The notes under the pieces are model-generated. The model did not search any database. It was not told the DNA's origin and saw only the letters and a program-made list of their open reading frames with translations. A stretch of 64,000 bases of DNA from Nemertoderma westbladi (Eukaryota > Xenacoelomorpha > Nemertodermatida > Nemertodermatidae). Both the position numbers and the translations under genes were made by a program. The stretch spans positions 1-64,000 of the forward strand of contig JAUCBJ010000983.1 in the NCBI GenBank assembly GCA_032718475.1, read 5' to 3'. This document shows positions 29,137 to 38,770 of the stretch, piece by piece. The first letter of the stretch is position 1. Each line of letters starts with the position of its first letter.

Positions 29137-30543
29137 ATGTCCTCCATAATAGTTGAAACGTTCTGTAGTTTGGTGTCAGTGGATGAAGCTACCGGTAGAC
29201 TGGTGCTGTCCTTAATTATGAGCATCATACTAGGTGTCGTGTTCCAAAGTGCAATACCACCGCATCCGTCACTAAGCAACACGCGTCATGGCTACCAGGT
29301 GATTGCTGGTCTAGCTCTGTGGTGGTTTAATTTCGGAATAGTTTGGACTTTGGCCATAACAATCGGAATAGTGATTTTATACTACGTGGGTCGAAATTGC
29401 GTTACCATGGCAAACATACACATATGGTCTTTGGTCACCACACTTACAGTAAGCTCATTGGTCCTTTTGTACAGCCAGATTAGTCAATCAGGATATGTAA
29501 CTTTCGATTTCAGCTCGCCCGTAATAATTTTAGTTCAACGAATAACCGCGTTATCTTTCTCCTTGCGAGACGCGCGTTGTAACCATGACAACCTCACGCA
29601 TCTCCAACGCAAGAACGCGGTAGATGTTACACCATCAATTCTAGAATACACGAGTTATTGTTTGTGTTTCCAAGGGAATTTAATTGGTCCATTTTGTCAT
29701 TTCAAAGAATACCGAGATTTTATAAATGGATTACATTACTCGAAACTTTCAGCGTATGAGAAGCGAATTGCAAATATATCCAGGTATTCTACAATTAGAC
29801 GCTGTGTGGCGCAACTAATTGTATGCACGTTGATCTCGGTGTGGATAAAACCTGTTTTCCCTTTATCGCGACTTTCTGACAAAGGTTTCCTTGGCAACAA
29901 CTCAATTATAGTTATCAGTATCTATACAATTATATCCATGGACCTTCAAAGATATTCGTTTTATTTCAGCTGGAAAATGACCGAAATTGCCAACATATTG
30001 GCAGGATTTGGGTGCGAGTACGATGCAAAGGAATGCGCCAATTCGGGCCAAAGCAAATTGGACTGGGGCGCCGCTACAAACGTAAACATCTGGGCAGTTG
30101 AAACGGCTACAAATCTCCCTACAATTATAAAGAGTTGGAATATAAGAACCCAGAACTGGTTGTATTTCATCTGTTACCAAAGGGTTTCCAAACACAAAGC
30201 GGAGCTTACATTCGCAATGTCTGCATTGTGGCACGGTTTTTACCCGGGTGTTCAATTCGCATTAGTAAACATAATTATAATGTCGTTACTGAGTTCAAGA
30301 ATAACTAAATCATTAGGTCCTCGTATACATAAGGGCTCCTATTGGGTTCCAGTTTATAATTTAATCGGCTGGATTTGGGTTCACACAGTACTATCCTACG
30401 CTCTAGCACCATTCTTTATAAGAGAGTTGGGGGCCAGTGTGTTTTATTATCACTCAGTTTACTTTTGGTTCCATATTTTCTCCTTCGCAATTTTCATCGT
30501 AGTTAAACTGTATTTCCCTTGCAGAGATAGAAAACAAGGATAA
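29137..30543 (+). CDS. MBOAT1/2-like lysophospholipid acyltransferase, single exon
   Basis: A 468-residue, multi-pass membrane protein of the MBOAT family. Matches to the MBOAT1/2 (LPLAT) branch: a TPSILEYTSYCLCFQGNLIG motif with GPFCHFKEYRDFI; RYSFYFSWKMTEIANILAGF before the active site; the conserved Asn (residue 335) in SWNIRTQNWL; and the catalytic His (residue 366) in SALWHGFYPG. These enzymes re-acylate lysophospholipids with fatty acyl-CoA in the ER membrane (Lands cycle). Length is close to the family norm. The coding region has no intron, whereas animal relatives are usually multi-exon, so a retrocopy or intron loss is possible. AATAAA signals occur near 30657-30666. The exact head-group preference cannot be read from sequence. 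Confidence 0.88.
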   Translation: MSSIIVETFCSLVSVDEATGRLVLSLIMSIILGVVFQSAIPPHPSLSNTRHGYQVIAGLALWWFNFGIVWTLAITIGIVILYYVGRNCVTMANIHIWSLVTTLTVSSLVLLYSQISQSGYVTFDFSSPVIILVQRITALSFSLRDARCNHDNLTHLQRKNAVDVTPSILEYTSYCLCFQGNLIGPFCHFKEYRDFINGLHYSKLSAYEKRIANISRYSTIRRCVAQLIVCTLISVWIKPVFPLSRLSDKGFLGNNSIIVISIYTIISMDLQRYSFYFSWKMTEIANILAGFGCEYDAKECANSGQSKLDWGAATNVNIWAVETATNLPTIIKSWNIRTQNWLYFICYQRVSKHKAELTFAMSALWHGFYPGVQFALVNIIIMSLLSSRITKSLGPRIHKGSYWVPVYNLIGWIWVHTVLSYALAPFFIRELGASVFYYHSVYFWFHIFSFAIFIVVKLYFPCRDRKQG

Positions 30544-32072
30544 AAAATAAATCGAATAAATCCGCTGATATCGATCCCCTACCCATATTCATTACAAATT
30601 ACTAATAATTAATATATTAAATTCTAAATATTGTGAAAAATATACCGTATTGTTTGAATAAATAAAAACATTTTCTTTAGTTATTTTCTCAGTGACGAGG
30701 TAGTCCTACAATCAATTCAGAAATATATAAATTTTGTTTTTCAGACACTCCCACAGAGGTAAACGCTACCCCGACAAACGATACAGTAGCAGACAACTGA
30801 CAGCCAACAACCACAGTAGACGACATCCGTTTACGGAAAAATATCGACCTTAGGTTGTCGGCTGTCGGGGTCTGTGCAGTTATGGGTCACATAGGCCTAT
30901 AGGTTTGACGCATTTATTTATGTCTGTCCTTACTGTATTATTTTAAAGATCGAATATATTTCAATATTACCGCATTCATTATTATTATTATATTACGTTG
31001 CTACTGAAATGTGTTTGTTAATTTGTGTTATGTTTATATATATACTGTATGTAAGCCTAATGAATATATAAAGTTATAATTATGGCAAATAAAGATTGAA
31101 TCATAACATGTTTCTTACAGATCTCTCTGATTTACAAGACCGTTTTACTTTAGTGAACAACAACATTTGTTGGTACTTTCCATGTTATTATATTAAAAAT
31201 CAACATTAAAATATTAATTACACCGTGAATAACTGCGATGATAAAAACAATTTTAATTCGAATTCCGTTCAAATGCTTAACACAAATGGGACATCTGTAC
31301 TGATTGAAATCTATCGACTTGAACCAAATACTGAAAATACATCGTTGTTGAAACCCGTAAGATAGGAAAGGCGCCTCTTTAACACCCACGGTTGGATGCT
31401 CCTTAACTATCCAACCAGTATCATTCCTTCTATTCTATTCTCGCACCCCCCAGCAGAAGTACGAATTAAAATCCCCATCCAACCACCTCTCAGGAATTTA
31501 CTAGTATCAACTCTGACAACTTTATACCAAAATTAACATATTAATTAATACTGAACAAAATCATAACACAACTCTTACACCTATACTACGGGTACAAACT
31601 GCTCACAGGCTTGGGTTTGCCATTCTGGGTATACTGTTGGTCACGGGGTTTCCTTGGTTTAGGTACTGGGCAATGTGTTGTCTTGGTGGGTATATTGGGC
31701 ACGGGGTTGCCCTTCTGGGTATGGAGTTGGTGTTACACACAGAGATTTTAAGCCAACATAATAATACAAATAAATGTACTTTTAGTTTATAAGCTCATAT
31801 GTAAAATCGTTACAAGTAAAACTAAATAAAAAACACATTTTAGAAAATATTAACGTAATATTTTGATAAAATAATCATTTGACAATTTCATTGGAAGGCG
31901 ACAAAATATGGAATTTATATTTATGTGGCGATGTGAAACTGAACGATAATAACATGAGTAGTAGAATGGTTTGTTGAGAACAAACGCAGTAGAATACTGT
32001 TGTCGTTAGCGTAGGTAGATCTGTTGGAATAAATCGTGAAGAACAGATGGAATAGTTTGAGAGTTTAAGAAA
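30544..32072. other. intergenic, no gene seen
   Basis: This stretch contains the 3' flank of the MBOAT gene. It has an inverted pair CTGACAGCCAACAACC / GGTTGTCGGCTGTCGG (about 30799-30870, MITE-like hairpin). A short degenerate tandem repeat of TTCTGGGTAT / CACGGGGTT.C blocks lies at about 31610-31730. Nothing coding is recognised. Confidence 0.45.
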
Positions 32073-32078
32073 TTTATT
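32073..32078 (-). terminator. poly(A) signal of the PPP1R14-like gene
   Basis: TTTATT on the plus strand reads AATAAA on the minus strand, 38 bases after the stop codon at 32116. Confidence 0.55.
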
Positions 32079-32115
32079 CTTCCAAAATGAATTCAGAAAA
32101 AAATTCGAGAAAATG

Positions 32116-32478
32116 TCATTCGGGTTCTTTATTCCTGGAATTTATCAAATTATGTATCTTTTTCATGAGAACGATAACGAAATCTTCAGTATCGCTGGGT
32201 GCGTCACCTAGCAACCCGACTATATGCTCCTTCCGCTCGCTGTCCGTGTCCATATCCATGAGTTCGTCGATGTCCACAGCGAACGGTAACTTCGACTCGT
32301 CCGATTCGCACCGGTATATATGTCGTAGATTAGTCTCCAACCATTCCTCCGCGCGTATCCGCTCCTGCACCGTGGACCGGTTGTATCGCGCAGTCAGCAC
32401 GTAGGAACTCTTATCCTGCACCAGAACCGGAGACTCAAACTTAACCTTGGAAGAAGCCATGGAAACCGATGTAAACAA
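32116..32478 (-). CDS. PPP1R14-family (CPI-17/PHI-like) PP1 inhibitor, single exon
   Basis: A 120-residue protein that aligns by eye along the whole PP1-inhibitor domain of the PPP1R14 family. The N-terminal core TARYNRSTVQERIRAEEWLE corresponds to the family's T-V-K-Y-(D/N)-R stretch followed by the (V/E)EW(I/L) helix. Next come LRHIYR, VDIDELMDMD..SERK and the helix TEDFVIVLMKKIHNL. The Thr equivalent to the phospho-site that turns CPI-17 into a potent myosin phosphatase/PP1 inhibitor is Thr29 here. Met7 (ATG at 32460) has the better Kozak context (CCATGG) and may be the true start. The ORF is unspliced, whereas vertebrate paralogs have several exons, so it may be a retrogene. Expression is unknown. 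Confidence 0.78.
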   Translation of the reverse strand: MFTSVSMASSKVKFESPVLVQDKSSYVLTARYNRSTVQERIRAEEWLETNLRHIYRCESDESKLPFAVDIDELMDMDTDSERKEHIVGLLGDAPSDTEDFVIVLMKKIHNLINSRNKEPE

Positions 32479-33136
32479 TGTAATATAACAATGTTCTAAA
32501 ATGTATCATTATAGATACTGTACAAACTACGTTAGATGCAAAACCGACTTTGTTTCTAAATAAAATATTGTAGTATAAAAGATTTTTAAAATACTACAGC
32601 AATACAACATCTTCCGGAATTCAGTGTAGAAATTCAACCCTCCAAAAGTTTTCTACAAATCTTAATGAGGTTGCATGAATTTTGAAACAGGTAGTTTCAC
32701 CTCTCTCCTCCTTAGTAGGTGAGTCAAAATTTTTATTTTCGTTTTCACAGATAGGGCAGGGGCCTTCGACGCAAGAAAAATTGTATTCTCTACATGGAAA
32801 AATCGACGCAATGGTCGGCTATATCCAATAACAATGCGTCTAACCTAATTACTATCCCTCATTATCATGTACAGCATTTTATTGGTGAATTGATAATAAC
32901 TATGTACTATATAAATTAGTTGGCCAGTTATTACTATTTACTATTAATTATATATTTAATATCTATTTTAATTATTGTGTATGTGTTAACTACTGTATTA
33001 TATATTAAAGTGGACCAGCCGACCACAGGTGACTTATGGAGGATCGCTAGAAGTCGGCTAGTTTACATAGGAAGTATTTAGGTTAGGCCAAGTTCCGACC
33101 ACTCTTGGGCCGTGTAGAGTAAGTAGCACGTGGTCG
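32479..33136. other. intergenic
   Basis: No gene is seen. A dispersed-repeat fragment (CTCCTCCTTAGTAGGTGAGT, about 32705-32725) is inverted relative to 27540-27570. TCGACGCAA boxes near 32768 and 32802 are shared with 5150-5205. From 33010 the text begins to resemble the adjacent inverted repeat (CAGCCGACCAC). Confidence 0.4.
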
Positions 33137-33530
33137 GCTGGTCGTCTTACATATATCATCAAAGGCCTGCAATAGACTATATGGAGGGTCGCTAAAAGTT
33201 GCAAAACTTTATACACCCTAAAGCCGACTTTGCCGACCAATTCGACTCTTCCGACCACGTCTTGGGCCGTGTATTAAAGGCGACTATTCGACCCAGTGAA
33301 CTGAGAGTAAGTCGCAAGTGGTCGGCTGGTCGGCTTACATAATATTATATACAGGGGTGGTCGGAATATTCGATTTGTTCGGCAAAGTCGGCTTTAGGGT
33401 GTATAAAGTTTTGCAACTTTTAGCGACCCTCCATATAGTCTATTGTAGGTAGGCCTTTGATGATATATGTAAGTCGACCAGCCGCCCACTTGCGACTTAC
33501 CCTCAGTTCACTGAGTCGCCTTTATACGCG
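33137..33530. repeat. large foldback with roughly 105-bp arms
   Basis: The left arm (about 33137-33242: TCTTACATATATCATCAAAG through CCTAAAGCCGACTTTGCCGA) is the near-exact reverse complement of about 33376-33485. The intervening loop carries AGTGAACTGAGAGTAAGTCG, itself inverted again at about 33490-33525. GGTCGGCTGG motifs recur from 33010 on. The nested layout suggests a foldback-type DNA element or two head-to-head copies of a repeat. It has no real coding capacity. Confidence 0.8.
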
Positions 33531-35602
33531 GTAATCCGGGAGATGTTGTATAATATTATTAAAGACTACAGTAGAATATGGACAATGCAATATAGGGCCT
33601 ACTGTACCAGTAGGCCTAGTACGTGAGTTCACCCTCAATAATATCTAATAAAACAAGTTATACCAAAAAATTATATTATGTTGTTCTAACTGGGTTTGTT
33701 TGTTAATTGAAATTATTTACTGATACTGTAGCTAAGAGAATTATATCTAATACAAAACAAATATTTAATTAACCAAAACAATTTGTCAGGAGAAATAATC
33801 CCCAAATATTAAAATATCTAATCGCAGTTGAACAACACAGAAAGAATCTGAACTTTGTACAGGGTCAAGCGCTCTTCACACAATTTTATAAAGTAAAGGC
33901 GTAAAATATTCTGCAAAACTTCATTTGTATTTATATAGGCCGACTAAGTTATGTGAAAACTAGAAATACAAAAATAGATATGAAATTAATTTAAAAACAG
34001 CGATTTGCTAAAATACTTAAAAGCTACTGTACTACAACACGCCTACCAAAGAAATAGTATTGCTCCAGTCACTATAATCACCCCACTTCAATGACAAATA
34101 GTTTGAAGAATTTCCTTTGAGCGACGGAAAATCCCAGAAAACATAATACCTGGCGGGGGTAGCTAGTAATTATAATGAGTCAGCCTGTAGCGTATAGGAT
34201 AGGCTCTAGTCCATACCGAGAGTTGCTCCCTCCATCACAGAGCTATAAATAGTAACCACTAGGAGTGGAATGCTTTACAAACAAACACTGTTGTTGCAGT
34301 GTTGCATTGTACTGCACGAACGATGATGCCCTACTGGACTGGAATATGAATCATCTTTTAGTAGGCCTCGTTCTACTCTACAGGAGATACACTAAAAGTT
34401 AAAGTATATCTTTTAATTCCACACAATTGAATTTTTACTTTATTACAACCGACGACGTTTCGTGTATAAAATATTGAACTTTATCCCTATACAAATACAG
34501 TACCACACTACTGTACGTTGGAAACATAAGTAAAAGAAAGGCTAAAAATGGTGGATTTTCCCTTCAAATAGATTGTCGTAGCTTTGGGATAGAAAATGTC
34601 AACAGATCGGCATTCGCACAGCCAACCATTTACGTGCTGTTGTTTCCTTCACTAGAATATATATGTAATATATGATTTATTGTATTCGTTCAGTAATCCA
34701 TTACCCGTGACTGTAGTAACCAGTGCACTGCCAACAGAGTCTTATTCAGTAAGAATCTCAAAACTTCATAATTAATTTATCAAACCATCCCGGGAAAAAG
34801 GACAACGCCCATTCTGTCGACTTGTTTTAACTAAACCTCCCCCTATTGTACACTCCGTTAGATACATCCTGTATGCAATCGGTCAATTAACTGTTATAGG
34901 AGCCCCCCCCCCCCCCCCCCCCCCCCATCCCAAAAGGAAAGCAAGTATTGTTGCTGGGCAACTGATGATCGTTCAAAGATGATGTTTGACCCAAAGTCGA
35001 CTTTATGTTTATGGAAACCCATTTGCTAAAATAGGTTCTCGTAAATAAATGTTTTAGTGTTTCCCTTTTAAGGATATTGCTTTTATTCCTTTACGCTGAA
35101 CTACTGTATAACTGCTATGGATTCGAGATGAAATTTATACGGAACCAGGTGTGTGATTGCGGTGTTGGAATAGCGTATTGTGATATCGCTAAATGTAAGT
35201 CCTTTGATAGTTTCTATGCGTACGGTCGTGAGCTTCAATTCAATATACCGTCAATTCACTTAGCGCCTGCATGCTACCAACACGCAGTTCGTACATAGCA
35301 AACAAACCCATCGGATATGAAGTATTTTATGGGGTTGCCTTTACAATATTTGAGGGTGGGGGTGAAAGAATGAAGAAATACAGTAAACACTTAACTAGAA
35401 ATGAATAGATTCCCAGTAAAAAGAAGGGCACTTATCTAGAGATAATTTACACAAAACATGAAGAAGAAAATAATTTATAAATAAACTTATTGAACTTCAT
35501 AGGTAAATATCTATAAAGGCTATAGTAAGTTACATAGTTATAGTTTATACTCGTATAAAGTTTTATTATATGTGCATTCATGTATCTACAGTACCTATCT
35601 AT
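33531..35602. other. intergenic, no gene seen; contains C24 run
   Basis: AT-rich DNA without recognisable exons. A run of 24 C lies at 34903-34926. A short CTGTTGTTGCAGTGTTGCATTG stretch near 34288 is simple-sequence-like. ORF 35077-35298 (73 codons) shows no domain and atypical composition; it was left out. Confidence 0.45.
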
Positions 35603-36245
35603 AATCGGCATGCTGCATTGTAGCTGCATTAAGAATGCTATGCCGGTTTATTGACAAAATTAGACCGCCACAACTCCCTATCCCCCATCGTTTTGCAAAA
35701 TTGATACGTCTCAAGAAAGTCATGGGCTGTCCACCATGCTTATTTCACTCCATGTGGCAGCTACAGCTCGAGATCGTGTACCGGCTGGTTTTCACGTCCT
35801 GCAAAGCGGAAGCGTCCCCCTTCAAATATCGAGCTTGGGAGACTAATGAGACACCTACCACCAATGCTGTATAGTATCTAATTTGAGATGTGTTTTATTG
35901 TAGCCTACTTGACACAGTGAACCCTGCTTAGTATTCTTGTATAAGTACTACCATCCATAGATTTTGTATCCTGTGTGGTTAGAGCCCAGCAAGGACTCCC
36001 AAGAGTAGGCCTACTGGTTCCACTACTGCTCTACTTAATCGATCATTAAGATTCCTTTGCTTTCCATGTGACTTCCAAATCCTGGACAACCCATCCAATC
36101 CTGCCATGCCTTCCACTTACGTATTCGAAGGTCATCACGTGACTTTCAGATCTTTGATCCCAGGTAACAGAAGTCGTCCACATGCTCAAGCATACCATCC
36201 TTTGAGATTATTTCGCTCATACGATCAGATATTTCCTGAGGACTT
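35603..36245 (-). mobile_element. 5'-truncated copy of the 6.0-9.6 kb LINE
   Basis: CGGCATGCTGCATTG at 35607 matches the 3' end of the LINE at 6056. Similarity runs through GACCGCCACAACTCCCTATC, GTCATGGGCTGTCCACCATG and GGTAACAGAAGTCGTCCACA to CGATCAGA.ATTTCCTGAGG. It ends about 0.65 kb from the 3' end. It is more diverged and full of stops. The loss of the 5' end is typical of incomplete target-primed reverse transcription. Confidence 0.88.
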
Positions 36246-36930
36246 CTCTGCCGTGCTTCTGAGAGTAGTTACTGTATTGTACCGGTACTACTGTACATTC
36301 GTGTAACATTTGAATGTACTGTAAGCCTACACAAGTGCAGTACTGTATGTTGTTTTAAAGCATGGCCTACTACACACTATACTGCCGTGTAGTAGGCCAT
36401 GTTTTAAAGCGTGATATTGCTGATACATTATTTGTTATTAGTTTAGTTTTATGGGCCTACATTTATTAATACTAAATAAATAATATATTAAAAAAATAAA
36501 AAATATATTGACTAATAAGCTAATATTACGGCTTATAAGTGTAGCTTGTTATTGTGATACTGCAATTTAGTTGGATTAACTACTGTAGTATAAGTGGCAG
36601 CTCCTTGCGGGATGACGTATGTGGAAAGTATTGTGTTGTTATTCCGAAAAAGAACTCATTAAAAATAACAAACCAGCTAAACGGAATATTCCGTATACTT
36701 CAGTATACGGTATTCAAATACTTCAGTACAACTTTTCTATCGAAGGCTAAGTTAAGTTGGAAAAAAAATAGGATATGATCCCATTGTCATGAGAACATGT
36801 CAATCACATTGTGAAATATGCAATTAGGAATAGCCCTAGGGCCTATACAGTTGTTAGACTTGTAGATTAATTGTAGGGCCTATACAGTGTACATTAGACC
36901 AACGTTCTGAGACCGTATATACTATATATT
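36246..36930. other. intergenic with a perfect 15-bp-arm hairpin
   Basis: CATGGCCTACTACAC (36361-36375) and GTGTAGTAGGCCATG (36387-36401) are perfect inverted arms with an 11-base loop. Both sides carry GTTTTAAAG (36352-36360 and 36401-36409), like a target-site duplication. Otherwise AT-rich with no gene. Confidence 0.6.
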
Positions 36931-37318
36931 ATAATATATTATTATAACTTATTATATTTGTTTAGCACAGCTTTGTAAAGACAGCAATGACTTCCAGGTG
37001 GAATTACTTCTAGTGGATCGAACTGGTAACCTCCAGGTTGGAAGTCTGACGCTCTAACCATTCAGCTAGCGGCTCAGGTAAAAGGTACAGGCAGTAGACC
37101 TGAAAAGTACTACCCCTGCCGTGTGTGTCCGCAGTCCGTTACCTCCCTATGATGGCTTCCCATCTGTCAATACTATAATCTTGTGCTCAACCCTAACACT
37201 ACAGTATACTTTCCCTTCTTTAAAAAGTCGCTCCCAACGCTTACCGGTTCGATCCCACCTGGACGTCATTGCCGACTTTGCAAAGCTGTGCCCATCAAAA
37301 GTTATAATAATATATTAT
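36931..37318. repeat. 388-bp foldback element carrying a tRNA-like promoter
   Basis: ATAATATATTATTATAACTT at 36931-36950 is exactly inverted at 37299-37318. The inversion continues imperfectly through CACAGCTTTG.AAAG and GCAATGAC.TCCAGGTGG on both sides. The minus strand of about 37005-37075 has a tRNA-like segment: A-box TAGCTGAATGG, anticodon loop CTTCCAA (TCC, Gly-like), B-box AGTTCGATCCA and a T-stem with one mismatch. The acceptor stem does not pair, so it is not a functional tRNA. It resembles a tRNA-derived SINE head inside a foldback. Confidence 0.65.
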
Positions 37319-37418
37319 GTCATGTTTAAATTATATAATAAATTAAAATATGCTACTATGGAAAATGTTCTACACCAGTTTAAGTCAGATATGCAGTAGA
37401 CATCTTAGATTATGTAGC

Positions 37419-37695
37419 CTATACAACGGCGTTGGACCTGAGTATATCGTCTATCCGCTTATCACGTATCTTCATCTGTTGGTGCTGGTAGACCTTGAGC
37501 CACTCCTTGGGGTCATCCTCCATGTCGTCTATCTTATAGACCTCGTCTCGTGGCTTCGGGACTCGATGGGCCACCGCTGCCCGTCTCGTCGGTCTCCTCC
37601 AGTCGAACACTGTGTCTTCAAAACCAGACCGTCTGTACGAGTCCCACGCGCAGTACTCGTGGTACAGACTGCAGAGGGTTGGCTCGCTCGGGTAC
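37419..37695 (-). CDS. terminal coding exon of an unidentified gene
   Basis: GC-rich compared with its flanks. The acceptor on the minus strand is TTTTGACTTGTTGCCTAG, and the exon starts with the single base that completes the split codon of the upstream exon at 38043-38191. It encodes about 92 residues (YPSEPTLCSLYHEYCAWDSY, then DTVFDWRRPTRRAA, PKPRDEVYKIDDMEDDPKEW) and stops at TAG 37421-37419. The product is charged and likely soluble, rich in Tyr, Trp, Asp and Arg. I do not recognise the family. It could be an axonemal or other small conserved metazoan protein, but nothing seen proves that. Confidence 0.6.
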
Positions 37696-37928
37696 CTAGG
37701 CAACAAGTCAAAACATTGGTAAGTGACAGCGAACGTATGGAAATCATTAGCATTCTTTGGGAACATTATTTAACTGCCACATTTTGACGCTCTTTTTTTC
37801 TCGTTTTTTTTATTGATTTTTTTTAATTCTTACCACCGTAAAAAAAAACGGGGTAAAGAATAATATGATTAATAAAAAATAAAGTCGGTTTTCATCAATC
37901 TTATTAACATTTTGTAGAAAATTTAGGT

Positions 37929-37948
37929 GGGGGGGGGGGGGGGGGGGG
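37929..37948 (+). repeat. G20 homopolymer
   Basis: An uninterrupted run of 20 G lies in the intron between the two exons of the unidentified minus-strand gene, so it would be a C20 tract in that transcript. Confidence 0.95.
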
Positions 37949-38042
37949 TGTTACGTTCCTCATCTTTTATGAGATAACAAAACCATCACTAACGCTCCCA
38001 TTACAATACTAGTTTCATTAATTAATTTAGGTAAAGACTCAC

Positions 38043-38191
38043 AAGTTCTTAAGACACAACATCTTCGCGGTGTCCAAGGCTTTCTCACTCGCTGTATGTA
38101 AGAATATATCCTTACGAATCTTCATTAACCTGCCGCCTTTACTGACTAATAGCATTTTATTGCCTGTCGGTTTGAATAAATACGACAAATT
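38043..38191 (-). CDS. penultimate coding exon of the unidentified gene
   Basis: On the minus strand a textbook acceptor (CTGTTGTTTTTTGTTGCAG) precedes 149 bases. They are open in one frame and followed by the donor GTGAGT (complement of 38037-38042). The exon starts in phase 0 and ends in phase 2. It encodes NLSYLFKPTGNKMLLVSKGG and RLMKIRKDIFLHTASEKALD. Its phase joins exactly with the exon at 37419-37695; together they have 426 bases with no stop before the terminal TAG. Upstream exons were not identified with confidence between here and 41 kb. Confidence 0.6.
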
Positions 38192-38698
38192 CTGCAACAA
38201 AAAACAACAGTTCAGTTTCAAATATGTTATCAAGTTAGGAGAGATATGGCATATTATACATATTACAATTCATATTGACATATTAATTGACTCAAATCCC
38301 AAATCGAAATCGGCGAATTAATATCTCGTCTCAATGCTAAATTATACATTTTTTTGGAAAGGAGGATGTTACAGTGTAATACGTTTTTCTATCCAAAACA
38401 ATAAACTAAAGTCAATATTACAGGTTACAGTTTTTTATAGAGTAATGAGTTGTTATGTGGGTCGTTTTCCCCTGGAGAGGGATTAATTTATATTGCTTTA
38501 ATAATCTAATTAATTCTAATAAATCGCTTACATTAATAGATTAATAAATATTTAATAAATAGATTCATTTTAGTGAATTAATGATTAATTTTAGTGATAA
38601 AAAAATTTATTTATTGTGATATTAGTAACTTAAAACCGTCACGTATTCCTACCAATAGAAAAATCTTATAGCCAATAATATAACGGTCAGTTCCTCGT
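38192..38698. other. intergenic/intronic, inverted 68-bp-family unit
   Basis: AT-rich. At 38388-38431 CCAAAACAATAAACTAAAGT...GGTTACAG is a reverse-complement solo copy of the 68-bp family. The rest may be intron of the minus-strand gene. Confidence 0.5.
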
Positions 38699-38770
38699 GG
38701 TTCTATGGTGTAATGGCTAGCACTCAGGACTCTGAATCCTGCAATCCGAGTTCGAATCTCGGTAGAACCT
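38699..38770 (+). tRNA. tRNA-Gln (anticodon CTG)
   Basis: 72 bases with an acceptor stem GGTTCTA paired to TAGAACC (7/7). The anticodon stem is CAGGA/TCCTG with loop CTCTGAA, giving anticodon CTG. The T-arm is CCGAG-TTCGAAT-CTCGG (5/5). A-box (TGGTGTAATGG) and B-box (AGTTCGAATCT) are intact. No intron is present. A T6 tract starting at 38775 is a Pol III terminator. All arms pair, so a functional gene is likely. Confidence 0.95.

Noticed and set aside
35077-35298. 73-codon plus-strand ORF in the gap after the C24 run
   Set aside because: No recognisable motif, no splice context and AT-driven composition.
37005-37075. functional tRNA-Gly(TCC) on the minus strand
   Set aside because: A- and B-boxes and the anticodon loop are recognisable, but the acceptor stem does not pair and a T-stem pair is broken. 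It sits inside an inverted-repeat element.
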